Shown piece by piece: positions 1-6,640 of a DNA stretch of 8,160 bases. This stretch comes from Paracoccaceae bacterium (GTDB taxonomy: Bacteria; Pseudomonadota; Alphaproteobacteria; Rhodobacterales; Rhodobacteraceae): assembly GCA_007134405.1 (NCBI GenBank), contig SLKW01000039.1, forward strand, positions 1 through 8,160. Direction: 5' to 3'. The translations under genes were made by a program, and so were the position numbers. The first letter of the stretch is position 1. Each line of letters begins with the position of its first letter. Below the pieces are notes generated by a model. It saw only the letters and a program-made list of their open reading frames with translations, ran no database searches and was not told where the DNA came from.

Positions 1-309
1 GTCCGAGAAGGCCGAGGAAAAATCGGCGCCGGGATGCATGCCGCCGCGCGGCCCGCGCGGGCCGCCGCCGCCGCCCATGCCCGCCTCGAAGGCAGCATGG
101 CCGAACCGGTCGTAGGCGGCTTTCTTCTCCGGATCCTTCAGCGCCTCGTAGGCCTCGTTAACCTCCTTGAAGGCGGCTTCGGCGCCGGGGTCGTCGGCGT
201 TGCGGTCGGGGTGCAGTTCCTTGGCCTTGCGGCGATAGGCTTTCTTGATCTCGTCTGCCGAGGCGCTGCGCTCGACGCCCAGCACATCGTAGAAATCGCG
301 CTTTGCCAT
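1..309 (-). CDS. dnaJ: DnaJ co-chaperone, N-terminal part (cut by window edge)
   Basis: The first 103 residues of DnaJ (Hsp40) are visible. DnaJ is the cytoplasmic co-chaperone that delivers unfolded clients to DnaK and stimulates its ATPase. The J domain spans about residues 4-70 and carries the invariant HPD tripeptide at 33-35, between the basic helix ([12 protein letters not shown]) and the helix ending in YDRFG. A Gly-rich linker begins at about residue 78 ([14 protein letters not shown]). The Zn-finger and C-terminal substrate domains lie beyond position 1. The start is the ATG read from 309, preceded by GAGG at 316-319 with 6-nt spacing. It lies 74 bp downstream of the dnaK stop on the same strand, the classical dnaK-dnaJ order, so it is probably expressed from the dnaK promoter. 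The Gly linker directly after the J domain fits true DnaJ; CbpA, the main alternative, is less likely beside dnaK. Confidence 0.96.
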   Translation of the reverse strand, partial: MAKRDFYDVLGVERSASADEIKKAYRRKAKELHPDRNADDPGAEAAFKEVNEAYEALKDPEKKAAYDRFGHAAFEAGMGGGGGPRGPRGGMHPGADFSSAFSD

Positions 310-331
310 TCCGGACCTCGTCTTAATGCCG

Positions 332-365
332 AAAGCCCCGGACCGGCGTCATCACCGGCCGGGGC
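332..365 (-). terminator. Hairpin between dnaK and dnaJ (attenuator or mRNA-processing structure)
   Basis: An 11-bp GC-rich inverted repeat, with one bulged base, pairs 355-365 with 335-346 around an 8-nt loop. On the minus strand it is followed by only TTT (334-332). It lies within the 74-bp gap between the dnaK stop and dnaJ start. The stem is strong but the U-tract is short, so a partial terminator or a stabiliser of the dnaK mRNA 3' end fits better than full termination. Either role would give more DnaK than DnaJ. This is inferred from sequence only. Confidence 0.55.
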
Positions 366-383
366 CTCTTGAGTTTCTGCGCT

Positions 384-2300
384 TTACTTGCGCTTGTCGT
401 TTTCGTCGAGATCCTCGAACTCGGCATCGACGACGTCGTCATCGACGGGCCGCGGCTCTTCCTCGGTCGGCGTCTCGGCTTCGGCGGCCTCGGCCTGCGC
501 CTTGTAGATCGCCTCGCCCAGCTTCATCGACGCCTCGCGGACATTGTTGATGCCGGCCTTGATCTTCTCGGCATCCTCGCCCGCGAGCGCTTCCTTGAGC
601 GCGCCGATCGCGAGTTCGATCGCCTCGGCGGTCGTCGGGTCGACCTTGTCGCGATACTCTTCCAGCGACTTTTCGGTCGAGTGGATAAGGCTCTCGGCCT
701 GGTTGCGGGCTTCGACCAGGTCGCGGCGCTTCTTGTCCGACTCGGCGTTGGCCTCGGCTTCCTTCACCATCTTCTCGATTTCGTCGTCAGTCAGGCCGCC
801 CGACGCCTGGATGGTGATCTTCTGCTCCTTGGCGGTTGCCTTGTCCTTGGCCGAAACGTTCACGATGCCGTTGGCGTCGATGTCGAAGGTCACCTCGATC
901 TGCGGCATGCCACGCGGCGCGGGCGGGATGCCTTCGAGGTTGAACTGCCCAAGAAGCTTGTTGTCGGCTGCCATCTCGCGCTCGCCCTGGAAGACACGGA
1001 TGGTCACCGCGCTCTGGTTGTCCTCGGCGGTCGAGAAGACCTGGCTCTTCTTCGTCGGGATCGTGGTGTTGCGGTCGATGAGGCGGGTGAACACCCCGCC
1101 CAGCGTTTCGATCCCGAGCGACAGCGGCGTGACGTCCAGCAGCACCACGTCCTTCACGTCGCCCTGCAGAACACCGGCCTGGATGGCCGCGCCCATCGCG
1201 ACGACCTCATCGGGGTTGACGCCCTTGTGCGGCTCCTTGCCGAAGAACTTGGTCACCTCTTCGATGACCTTCGGCATGCGGGTCATACCGCCGACCAGAA
1301 CCACCTCGTCGATCTCGCCTTTCGAGATGCCGGCATCCTTCAGCGCCTGCTGGCAGGGCTTGATCGATTTCTTGATCAGATCGTCGACCAGGCTTTCCAG
1401 CTTGGCGCGGGTCAGCTTCATCACCAGGTGCAGGGGCTGCCCGGTGTTCTTGTCCATCGAGATGAAGGGCTGGTTGATCTCGGTCTGCTGGGCGGAGGAG
1501 AGTTCGATCTTCGCCTTCTCGGCCGCTTCCTTGAGCCGCTGCAGCGCCATCTTGTCGAGGCTCAGGTCGACACCGTGCTCCTTCTTGAACTCGTCTGCCA
1601 GGTAGTGGACGATCCGCATGTCGAAGTCCTCGCCGCCGAGGAACGTGTCCCCGTTGGTCGATTTCACTTCGAACAGGCCGTCGTCGATTTCCAGGATGGT
1701 GATGTCGAAGGTACCGCCGCCGAGGTCGTAAACCGCGATCGTCTTGGTTTCCTTCTTGTCGAGCCCGTAGGCCAGCGCTGCGGCGGTCGGCTCGTTGATG
1801 ATGCGCAGAACCTCGAGGCCGGCGATCTTGCCCGCGTCCTTCGTGGCCTGGCGCTGCGCGTCATTGAAATAGGCCGGGACCGTGATGACGGCCTGCGTGA
1901 CCTTCTCGCCAAGGTAGCTCTCGGCGGTTTCCTTCATCTTCTGCAGGATGAAGGCCGAGATCTGCGCGGGGCTGTACTTCTCGCCGCGCACCTCGACCCA
2001 GGCGTCGCCATTGCCGCCGTCGACGATGCTGTAGGGAACGAGCTTCTTGTCCTTCTCGACCTCGGCATCGCCCAGCCGGCGGCCGATCAGGCGTTTGACG
2101 GCGAAGACCGTATTCGACGGGTTGGTGACCGCCTGGCGCTTGGCCGGCTGGCCGACCAGCCGCTCGCTCTCGGTGAAGCCGACGATCGAGGGCGTGGTGC
2201 GCGCCCCTTCGGCGTTCTCGATTACCCGCGCTTGGGAGCCGTCCATGATGGCAACACAGCTATTGGTGGTGCCCAGGTCGATTCCGATGACTTTGGCCAT
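384..2300 (-). CDS. dnaK: Molecular chaperone DnaK (Hsp70)
   Basis: This is full-length DnaK, 638 aa (E. coli also 638), the ATP-driven cytoplasmic Hsp70 that works with DnaJ and GrpE. The nucleotide-binding domain covers about 1-383. It contains phosphate loop 1 GIDLGTTNS (6-14), the phosphate-2 motif [14 protein letters not shown] (190-203) with the autophosphorylated-type Thr, and the adenosine motif [13 protein letters not shown] (333-345). The interdomain linker DVVLLDVTP (384-392) leads to the beta-sandwich substrate domain (about 393-505), the helical lid (about 506-605) and an acidic tail with the [11 protein letters not shown] signature (620-630). The ATG at 2300 is preceded by GAGG at 2309-2312 (8-nt spacing) and gives the family N-terminus [14 protein letters not shown] heat-shock promoter lies upstream and dnaJ follows. 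No key residue appears to be missing. Confidence 0.99.
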   Translation of the reverse strand: MAKVIGIDLGTTNSCVAIMDGSQARVIENAEGARTTPSIVGFTESERLVGQPAKRQAVTNPSNTVFAVKRLIGRRLGDAEVEKDKKLVPYSIVDGGNGDAWVEVRGEKYSPAQISAFILQKMKETAESYLGEKVTQAVITVPAYFNDAQRQATKDAGKIAGLEVLRIINEPTAAALAYGLDKKETKTIAVYDLGGGTFDITILEIDDGLFEVKSTNGDTFLGGEDFDMRIVHYLADEFKKEHGVDLSLDKMALQRLKEAAEKAKIELSSAQQTEINQPFISMDKNTGQPLHLVMKLTRAKLESLVDDLIKKSIKPCQQALKDAGISKGEIDEVVLVGGMTRMPKVIEEVTKFFGKEPHKGVNPDEVVAMGAAIQAGVLQGDVKDVVLLDVTPLSLGIETLGGVFTRLIDRNTTIPTKKSQVFSTAEDNQSAVTIRVFQGEREMAADNKLLGQFNLEGIPPAPRGMPQIEVTFDIDANGIVNVSAKDKATAKEQKITIQASGGLTDDEIEKMVKEAEANAESDKKRRDLVEARNQAESLIHSTEKSLEEYRDKVDPTTAEAIELAIGALKEALAGEDAEKIKAGINNVREASMKLGEAIYKAQAEAAEAETPTEEEPRPVDDDVVDAEFEDLDENDKRK

Positions 2301-2308
2301 GATGTTTA

Positions 2309-2318
2309 CCTCTTCCTT
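2309..2318 (-). promoter_or_regulatory. dnaK ribosome binding site
   Basis: On the minus strand AAGGAAGAGG (2318-2309) precedes the dnaK ATG by 8 nt. The purine-rich Shine-Dalgarno region supports the start at 2300. Confidence 0.75.
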
Positions 2319-2414
2319 CGGCGATAACGTGGGGCGGCGGTCCCATCAGGCTCCGCAGCCCCGATCCCAGTCGTCCGGCCGCCGCCTTGGGACAGCGGCC
2401 CGGCTTCGAGGGCT

Positions 2415-2443
2415 ATATAGGAAGGCAAATTTGGGGCTGCAAG
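2415..2443 (-). promoter_or_regulatory. Predicted RpoH (sigma-32) heat-shock promoter of dnaK
   Basis: On the minus strand a -35 element CTTG (2443-2440) and a -10 element CCTATAT (2421-2415) are separated by 18 nt. This matches exactly the alphaproteobacterial RpoH consensus as I know it, CTTG-N17/18-CYTATNT. Transcription would begin near 2408, giving a dnaK leader of about 108 nt. The promoter lies just past the 3' end of the upstream permease gene, so dnaK can be induced independently. I see no CIRCE inverted repeat nearby, which argues for sigma-factor rather than HrcA control. Confidence 0.75.
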
Positions 2444-2451
2444 CCGCCGCC

Positions 2452-2488
2452 GCGGCGCAAAATCATCGCCGCCCCGCCACTCAGCGGG
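2452..2488 (-). other. Two short overlapping GC hairpins at the 3' end of the permease gene
   Basis: Two small inverted repeats lie side by side. One pairs 2473-2477 with 2484-2488 (5 bp, loop containing the permease stop). The other pairs 2452-2457 with 2467-2472 (6 bp, 9-nt loop). Neither is followed by a U-tract on the minus strand, so they are at best weak stop signals between the permease gene and the dnaK promoter. Confidence 0.2.
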
Positions 2489-3407
2489 CGAATAGCGCGA
2501 TCACCGCGGGCAGGCTCGCCACGCTCAGCGCCGTCGAGATCAGGATCGCGGCCGAAACGCGCGCCACGGCGATGTTGAAATGCTGCGCCAGGATGTAGAC
2601 GTTGCCCGCGACCGGCAGCGCCGCCGCGGCGATCAGGACGCCGGCCTTGAACGGTTCCACCTCGAACAGGAAGATCGCGGCAAGGCCGACAGCCGCGGGG
2701 TGCAGCACCAGCTTGGCGAAGCTCAGCCATCCCGCCACGCTCAACCGTTCGGCGCGGTTGTTGGCCAGCGAGGCACCGATGGCGAACAGCGCCCCGGGCG
2801 TGGCCGCCGCGCCCAGCAGCACCAGGAAGGCATCGACCGGCTCCCAGAGCGCGCGTCCGGTCGCCGACCAGGCCAGACCCATCGTCATCGCCACGATCAT
2901 CGGGTTCTTCAGCAGGCCCAGCCCCAAGATGCGCGGCAGATCGGGCGACAGCCGCCCTTCGCGCGCCAGCGTCACGATTACCGTCAGCAGCGTCGAGAAG
3001 ACGATCAGGTCGATCGCCAGGACCAGGATGATCGTCCCCGCCGCCGCCTCGCCCAGAAGCAGGACCAGCATCGGTACGCCCAGAAAGCCCGTGTTGCCGA
3101 TCACGGCGACCTGCGCCTCCATCGCCGCCTCGGTCAGCGGACGGCGGCGGGCAAAGGCGACGGCCATGGTGAGCGCATAGACGACGCCGCATCCCCACAG
3201 ATAAGCCAGCGCGACGCGCAGATCGAACAGCTCGGCCGCGGGCATCGAGGCCGAGAAGTTGAACAGCATCGCCGACAGCGCGAAATAGAAGACGAACTTC
3301 GTCAGATAGGCGGTCGCCTCAGCCGAGAAGAAGCCGGTCTTGCCGGCCCAGAAGCCCAGGCCGATGACGGCAAAGAACGGCAGGGTCTGGATGAAGACGG
3401 CGAGCAT
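2481..3407 (-). CDS. AEC-family (auxin efflux carrier-like) permease
   Basis: A 308-aa inner-membrane protein of the AEC (bile acid/auxin efflux-like, BART superfamily) carriers; the family is usually 300-320 aa. The whole chain is a series of hydrophobic segments (about 2-20, 36-54, 66-88, 98-118, 122-147, 160-182, 190-214, 226-249, 256-275 and 285-305). Family marks are GNTGFLGVPM (104-113), the LLKNPMIVA segment (165-173), PGALFAIGASL (204-214) and LPVAGNVYILAQHFN (264-278), where Asn and Pro break the helices. Bacterial members move malonate, malate or other small organic acids, but the substrate cannot be read from sequence. The ATG at 3407 gives a normal hydrophobic N-terminus; no clear Shine-Dalgarno precedes it. 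It follows the tolC-family gene by 62 bp on the same strand, so read-through is possible. A functional link to that gene or to dnaK is not evident. Confidence 0.9.
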   Translation of the reverse strand: MLAVFIQTLPFFAVIGLGFWAGKTGFFSAEATAYLTKFVFYFALSAMLFNFSASMPAAELFDLRVALAYLWGCGVVYALTMAVAFARRRPLTEAAMEAQVAVIGNTGFLGVPMLVLLLGEAAAGTIILVLAIDLIVFSTLLTVIVTLAREGRLSPDLPRILGLGLLKNPMIVAMTMGLAWSATGRALWEPVDAFLVLLGAAATPGALFAIGASLANNRAERLSVAGWLSFAKLVLHPAAVGLAAIFLFEVEPFKAGVLIAAAALPVAGNVYILAQHFNIAVARVSAAILISTALSVASLPAVIALFAR

Positions 3408-3425
3408 GATTTCGCGCTAGCACAG

Positions 3426-3451
3426 CGGGGCGGCACCGGCCAGCGGCCCCG
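3426..3451 (-). other. GC hairpin in the tolC-permease gap
   Basis: CGGGGC (3426-3431) pairs with GCCCCG (3446-3451) around a 14-nt loop; after one mismatch two more pairs are possible. No U-tract follows on the minus strand. It could slow or partly stop transcription between the channel gene and the permease gene, but in such GC-rich DNA a stem of this size may be chance. Confidence 0.25.
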
Positions 3452-3469
3452 TGACCGGTATGGCCCGGC

Positions 3470-4885
3470 CTAGTTGCCGTAGCGGCCCATGATCGCCTCC
3501 AGCCTCTGGCCCTGGACCGACGGCGTGCGCGCAGCGGGGCTGAAGGCGCTCGAATACGCCTCCACGTCGTAGGTGGGGATACCCAGATTGAGCGCGCCCA
3601 CCGTCAGCATGCCGGTCGATTCCAGCAAGGCGTAGCTTGCAAATTGCAGCGCCGCGCTGGCTTCGATTCGGGCGAACTGCGCATCCAGCAGTTCCTGTTC
3701 GGCGTTGAGCACGTCAAGCGTGGTGCGCGCGCCCAGCTCGGCCTCGGCGCGCACCGCCTCGAACGCGGCGCGTGAGGCTTCGATCTGCTGATCGCTGGCC
3801 TCCAGCCGCGCCCGCGCCACCGCGAGCCGCGACCAGTTCGACGCGACATCCTGCTGGATCTCGGCCACGGTCTGATGCAGCGCGAAGCTCTGGCCCTGCT
3901 GCTGGGCGATCGCCTGGCGTTCGGTCGAAGGCAACCGCCCGCCGGAATAGATCGGCACGTTGTAGGTGATCCCCGCGTTGATGTCGGTCGTCGTGCCCCT
4001 TCTGGTCGTCTCCTGCGCCCGCCCGTCGCTGATCCCGGCGGAAACCTCGCCGCGCACGGTGCCAAAGCGCTGGCGCCGGGCGATATCGCTTTGCAACTCT
4101 GCGGCGCGAACCTGATGCTGGGCCTGCGCGATGGCCGGATGATTGGCGCGCGCGGTTGCCTGGGCAGCATCCAGCGACGACGGCATGCGCGGCAGGGCGG
4201 GCAAGGCCGACAACTGCTCCGGCGCGCGACCGACGGCGAGGCGGAATTCCTCGCGCGCGATCTCCAGATCGCCCTCGGCCGCGGCCAGCGCCGAACGTGC
4301 GGCGGCCAGCCGCGCCTCGGCGATGGCCACGTCGGTGCGCGTGGAATCGCCCAGTTCGAAGCGCTCGCGCGCGGCGCGCAGTTCCTGCTCGATCAGCCGC
4401 GTGTTGCTCTGGCGCAGGCCGATCACCTGCGTCGCGGTGCGCATCTCGACGAAGGCGGCGATGGCGCGCAGCAAAACGCTTTGCTCGACCCCGATCAGAC
4501 CGGAGCGCAGCGCAAGCACCTGCGCGCGCGCGACCTCGACCCCCGCAGCGCCGCGCCCGAAATCGAAAAGCGTCATCTCGGCGGCAACGCGCGCGCTGAT
4601 CTGGCTGGATCTGCCGGTCTGGGTCGGCAGGCCCGCAATTCGGGTCTGGCGTTCGCTCGCAGACGCACCGGCAATGAAATTGACCACCGGCAGCAACGCC
4701 GCGCGGGCCTGCACCACATCCTCGTCGGCGGCGCGCAGCAATGCGCGATTCTGTTCCAGCAGGTTGGAATTGCGATAGGCAGCGACCAGCGTGTCAGCCA
4801 GCGTTTGCGATCGGGCCTCGGGCGCAGCCAGCGCCACCGTGGCAGCCGTCACCGCAATTGCCGCGATCATCCGTTTCCAGCCCAT
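3470..4885 (-). CDS. tolC: TolC-family outer-membrane efflux/secretion channel
   Basis: A 471-aa outer-membrane channel of the OEP/TolC family, which forms a trimeric beta-barrel plus alpha-helical tunnel. The tunnel carries substrates of tripartite efflux pumps or type I secretion systems across periplasm and outer membrane. Residues 1-27 are a signal peptide (Lys/Arg, then an Ala-rich core, cut probably after ARSQ or nearby). Two homologous OEP repeats follow. Repeat 1 contains the helix-turn ELGDSTRTDVAIAEARLAAA (177-196) and repeat 2 the matching ELGARTTLDVLNAEQELLDA (383-402). The beta segment NVPIYSGGR (309-317) is typical. A tail of about 35 residues (437-471) is less conserved-looking. 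The ATG at 4885 has GAGGG at 4893-4897, 7 nt upstream. The gene starts 63 bp after the methyltransferase-like gene and probably forms an operon with it. No membrane-fusion protein or pump gene is in the window, so it may serve several distant transporters. Confidence 0.93.
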   Translation of the reverse strand: MGWKRMIAAIAVTAATVALAAPEARSQTLADTLVAAYRNSNLLEQNRALLRAADEDVVQARAALLPVVNFIAGASASERQTRIAGLPTQTGRSSQISARVAAEMTLFDFGRGAAGVEVARAQVLALRSGLIGVEQSVLLRAIAAFVEMRTATQVIGLRQSNTRLIEQELRAARERFELGDSTRTDVAIAEARLAAARSALAAAEGDLEIAREEFRLAVGRAPEQLSALPALPRMPSSLDAAQATARANHPAIAQAQHQVRAAELQSDIARRQRFGTVRGEVSAGISDGRAQETTRRGTTTDINAGITYNVPIYSGGRLPSTERQAIAQQQGQSFALHQTVAEIQQDVASNWSRLAVARARLEASDQQIEASRAAFEAVRAEAELGARTTLDVLNAEQELLDAQFARIEASAALQFASYALLESTGMLTVGALNLGIPTYDVEAYSSAFSPAARTPSVQGQRLEAIMGRYGN

Positions 4886-4948
4886 GCCTGCACCCTCGTC
4901 ACGCGCGCCTGTCGCCGGCGCTTCGGTTGCGGCCGGGAGACCGACCGG

Positions 4949-5602
4949 TCAGAGCGCGAAGCTTCGCGCCCGTGAAAATCCGTCCAGAACCGGGGCCGAG
5001 GCGTGGAAGATTTCAAGCCAGCGCAGCGAGCCCTGGCGCTTGATCCCCGTCCGCACGGTCCCCAGCGTATCGTCCATGAACAGCGCCACAGCGCGGCCGC
5101 CCTCTTTCAACTGCTCCTCCAGCGTGGTGGGGAAGACCTCGATCCCGCCTTGGATGATCAGCGCGTCATAGGGAGCATGGCGCGGCGCGCCAGCGTTCGC
5201 CGGTCCGTTTTCGACGATAACGTTGCCAAAGTCGGTCGCCGTCAACGCCGCCTCGGCCTCGGCCGCCAGATCGGCATCGGGTTCCAGCGCGATCACGGCC
5301 TCGGCCAGCCGCGCGATCACGGCGCTGGAATAGCCAAGCCCCGGCGCCACGTCGAGCACCAGATCGCGCGGGCCCAGCAACAGCGCGTCGATCATCTTGG
5401 CGAGGGTGCGCGGATCGAGCACAACGCGGCCCGGCCCCAGCGGCACGTGTTCGCCGACATAGGCCGCCTCGACCCATGCGTCGGGAACGAAGCGTTCGCG
5501 CGGGACGTGCAGCATCGCCTGGATCAGCGGCAGCTTGGTGACGTCCGAGGGACGAACCTGAGTGTCGACCATCATTCGGCGGCGGGCGGCAAAATCGGGC
5601 AT
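4949..5602 (-). CDS. Protein-L-isoaspartate O-methyltransferase-like protein (divergent PIMT)
   Basis: A 217-aa class I SAM-dependent methyltransferase of the PCMT/PIMT family, cytoplasmic. The N-terminus fits the family: MMVDTQVRPSDV (10-21), then VPRERFVPDAW (33-43). Motif I, the SAM-binding Gly loop, is LVLDVAPGLGYSSA (81-94), and the acidic end of strand 2 is ALEPD (105-109). Motif-II-like PYDALIIQGG (144-153) and LKEGGRAVALF (165-175) follow. In true PIMT a T-I-S triplet sits in the region here reading LGPGRVVLDPRT (55-66). It is absent, so the protein may not repair isoaspartate. I chose the ATG at 5602 because MPDFAARRRMMVDTQVRP is, as I recall, the usual start in Rhodobacterales. An upstream in-frame ATG at 5653 would add 17 residues; neither has a good Shine-Dalgarno. 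Placement directly before tolC suggests co-transcription. Confidence 0.85.
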   Translation of the reverse strand: MPDFAARRRMMVDTQVRPSDVTKLPLIQAMLHVPRERFVPDAWVEAAYVGEHVPLGPGRVVLDPRTLAKMIDALLLGPRDLVLDVAPGLGYSSAVIARLAEAVIALEPDADLAAEAEAALTATDFGNVIVENGPANAGAPRHAPYDALIIQGGIEVFPTTLEEQLKEGGRAVALFMDDTLGTVRTGIKRQGSLRWLEIFHASAPVLDGFSRARSFAL

Positions 5603-5769
5603 CACGGGGCCTGTCACGACTGTCTCACGTTTCTCTTGCCACAAGCGGCGCATCCTGGCAACTCTGACGGCCCGCGCCTGCCGGCCCCTGTGTCCCGGCG
5701 GTCGGTTCCGAAAGTTTCATTGCGGTTAACGGCGGAAAATACAATCATTAAATCAATGGGTTGCTCGGT

Positions 5770-5785
5770 TGCGCAAATTTGCGCA
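5770..5785. promoter_or_regulatory. Perfect 16-bp palindrome, candidate operator
   Basis: TGCGCAAATTTGCGCA is its own reverse complement over all 16 bases, with an A/T centre. It lies in the A/T-richer part of the divergent spacer, about 170 bp from the methyltransferase start and 190 bp from mscL. The form suits a dimeric helix-turn-helix regulator binding site. I cannot name the regulator; as RNA it would be an 8-bp stem without a loop, so a DNA role is more likely. Confidence 0.4.
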
Positions 5786-5863
5786 TCCGCGCCCTGTCCG
5801 CCCGTTCCGCGGTTCAGATCAAAGGGGTGGGGTGGACCGCGCGGGTCGCAGGCTTGTCGACAT

Positions 5864-5890
5864 CCCGCCGGCAAGCCCGCCCGCCGGCAA
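5864..5890. repeat. Short direct repeat upstream of mscL
   Basis: CCCGCCGGCAA occurs at 5864-5874 and again at 5880-5890, a 16-bp period with a 5-bp gap. It lies about 90-110 bp upstream of the mscL start. Each copy contains the palindrome GCCGGC. With only two copies in GC-rich DNA, chance is a real possibility. Confidence 0.35.
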
Positions 5891-5975
5891 AAACGCTTGG
5901 CCGCCGCCTCGCTCTGGCGCAGTCTGCGAGCGGTCGCGCACCCCTCGCGCGGCCGGGGACAGGCTGGAGAACTGA

Positions 5976-6374
5976 ATGCTAAAGGAATTTCGCGACTTCA
6001 TCGCCCGCGGCAATGTCATCGACATGGCCGTCGGCATCATCATCGGCGCCGCCTTCACGGCGATTGTGACTTCGGTCGTCGATGACCTCGTCAACCCTTT
6101 GATCGGGCTCCTCGTCGGAGGCGTCGATTTCAGCAACGTCCGGGTCGGCGTCGGAGACGCGCAATTCATGATCGGCAATTTCATCAACGCGGTGATCAAG
6201 TTCCTGATCATCGCCTGGGTCGTCTTCCTGCTGGTCAAGTCGGTAAACGCGATCCGCGACCGCGCACTGCGCCGCGCCGCCGAAGGCAAGCCCGAACCCG
6301 AGGCCGCGCCGCCGCCCCCGCAAGAGGCGCTCCTGGCCGAGATCCGCGACCTGTTGAAGGAACGCACCCTCTGA
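5976..6374 (+). CDS. mscL: Large-conductance mechanosensitive channel MscL
   Basis: A 132-aa inner-membrane channel (family about 130-140 aa). It forms a homopentamer that opens under membrane tension during osmotic down-shock and releases small solutes. The N-terminal amphipathic helix [13 protein letters not shown] (1-13) is followed by TM1 (about 14-46), whose Gly/Ala-rich pore segment [14 protein letters not shown] (14-27) is the family signature. A short periplasmic loop (about 47-65), TM2 (about 66-91, [19 protein letters not shown]) and a Pro/Glu-rich linker (104-116) come next. The C-terminal cytoplasmic bundle helix is [14 protein letters not shown] (117-130). GGAGA at 5966-5970, 5 nt before the ATG, fixes the start. 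It is monocistronic: a divergent spacer lies upstream and a terminator immediately downstream. Confidence 0.98.
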   Translation: MLKEFRDFIARGNVIDMAVGIIIGAAFTAIVTSVVDDLVNPLIGLLVGGVDFSNVRVGVGDAQFMIGNFINAVIKFLIIAWVVFLLVKSVNAIRDRALRRAAEGKPEPEAAPPPPQEALLAEIRDLLKERTL

Positions 6375-6378
6375 GAAG

Positions 6379-6408
6379 AAAAAAGGCGGCCCGCAAGGGG
6401 CCGCCTTT
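6379..6408. terminator. Bidirectional terminator shared by mscL and the cold-shock gene
   Basis: An 11-bp perfect inverted repeat AAAGGCGGCCC (6382-6392) / GGGCCGCCTTT (6398-6408) encloses the 5-nt loop GCAAG. Read on the minus strand the stem runs into six T residues (6384-6379), a classical intrinsic terminator for the cold-shock gene ending at 6429. Read on the plus strand it begins 7 nt after the mscL stop and ends in only three T, so mscL termination may be less efficient. Confidence 0.88.
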
Positions 6409-6428
6409 GGCATCGGATCGTGCCTGGC

Positions 6429-6635
6429 TCAGGCGAGGGCGAGATTCACCGCCGATTCGCGGCCGTCGCGGCTCGTTTCCAGGTCGAAGGTGACGGCCTG
6501 ACCGTCTTCCAGACCGCGCAGCCCCGCACGCTCAAGCGCGGTGATATGCACGAACACATCCTTCGAGCCGCCATCGGGCTGGATGAACCCGTAGCCCTTG
6601 GTGGAGTTGAACCATTTCACTTTTCCACTGGCCAT
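6429..6635 (-). CDS. Cold-shock domain protein (CspA family)
   Basis: A 68-aa single cold-shock domain protein, a five-strand OB fold that binds single-stranded RNA/DNA and melts RNA structure at low temperature or in stationary phase. The N-terminus [14 protein letters not shown] is typical; RNP1 is KGYGFIQ (13-19) and RNP2 is VFVHI (27-31). The C-terminal part [12 protein letters not shown]...[11 protein letters not shown] completes the fold. The reading frame is open 13 codons further upstream (to 6674), but the start at 6635 is fixed by family length and by GGAGG at 6641-6645, 5 nt away. A single CSD with no extension fits CspA-type proteins; which paralogue it is, and whether it is cold-induced, cannot be told. 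It converges on mscL and shares its terminator. Confidence 0.97.
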   Translation of the reverse strand: MASGKVKWFNSTKGYGFIQPDGGSKDVFVHITALERAGLRGLEDGQAVTFDLETSRDGRESAVNLALA

Positions 6636-6640
6636 GTTGG

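Larger units (their letters stand above)
5603..5975. promoter_or_regulatory. Divergent spacer between the methyltransferase-like gene and mscL
   Basis: This 373-bp stretch holds no credible gene. About 5706-5785 is richer in A/T than the surroundings and likely carries the promoters for both divergent genes. A loose plus-strand candidate is TTCATT (5716-5721), 18 nt, TACAAT (5740-5745), which would give mscL a leader of more than 200 nt. A loose minus-strand candidate is TTGCGC, 18 nt, TTTAAT, overlapping the palindrome at 5770-5785. From about 5790 to 5960 the sequence is again very GC-rich, with a short direct repeat (5864-5890). Both promoter guesses are weak matches. Confidence 0.4.

Noticed and set aside
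544..1605. A second long plus-strand frame inside dnaK (353 codons)
   Set aside because: Ser-rich composition, no motif, no ribosome site, and wholly within a certain gene on the other strand.
369..2327. A 652-codon open frame on the plus strand covering all of dnaK
   Set aside because: It is the mirror of dnaK, whose GC-biased codons remove stops from the opposite strand. Such antisense-of-hsp70 frames have been deposited as 'NAD-specific glutamate dehydrogenase' entries; the residue pattern (Leu/Asp/His/Arg-rich) has no real enzyme motifs.
2301..2480. CIRCE/HrcA operator upstream of dnaK
   Set aside because: No TTAGCACTC-N9-GAGTGCTAA-like inverted repeat was found; an RpoH-type promoter is present instead.
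2580..3473. Plus-strand open frame opposite the AEC permease
   Set aside because: Arg/Gln/Asp-rich translation with no domain; the minus-strand permease is clearly real.
3875..4975. Plus-strand open frame opposite the tolC-family gene
   Set aside because: A low-complexity shadow in GC-rich DNA; the minus strand shows signal peptide and both OEP repeats.
5726..5751. CtrA binding site (TTAA pair)
   Set aside because: TTAA occurs at 5726-5729 and 5748-5751, but the spacing is 18 rather than 7 bases.
5804..5815. Alphaproteobacterial LexA box (two GTTC halves)
   Set aside because: The two GTTC copies are separated by 4 bases, not the 7 of the known site, and no SOS gene is adjacent.
5003..6085. 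Plus-strand 360-codon frame spanning the methyltransferase, the spacer and the mscL start
   Set aside because: It overlaps two well-supported genes and has no recognisable domain.
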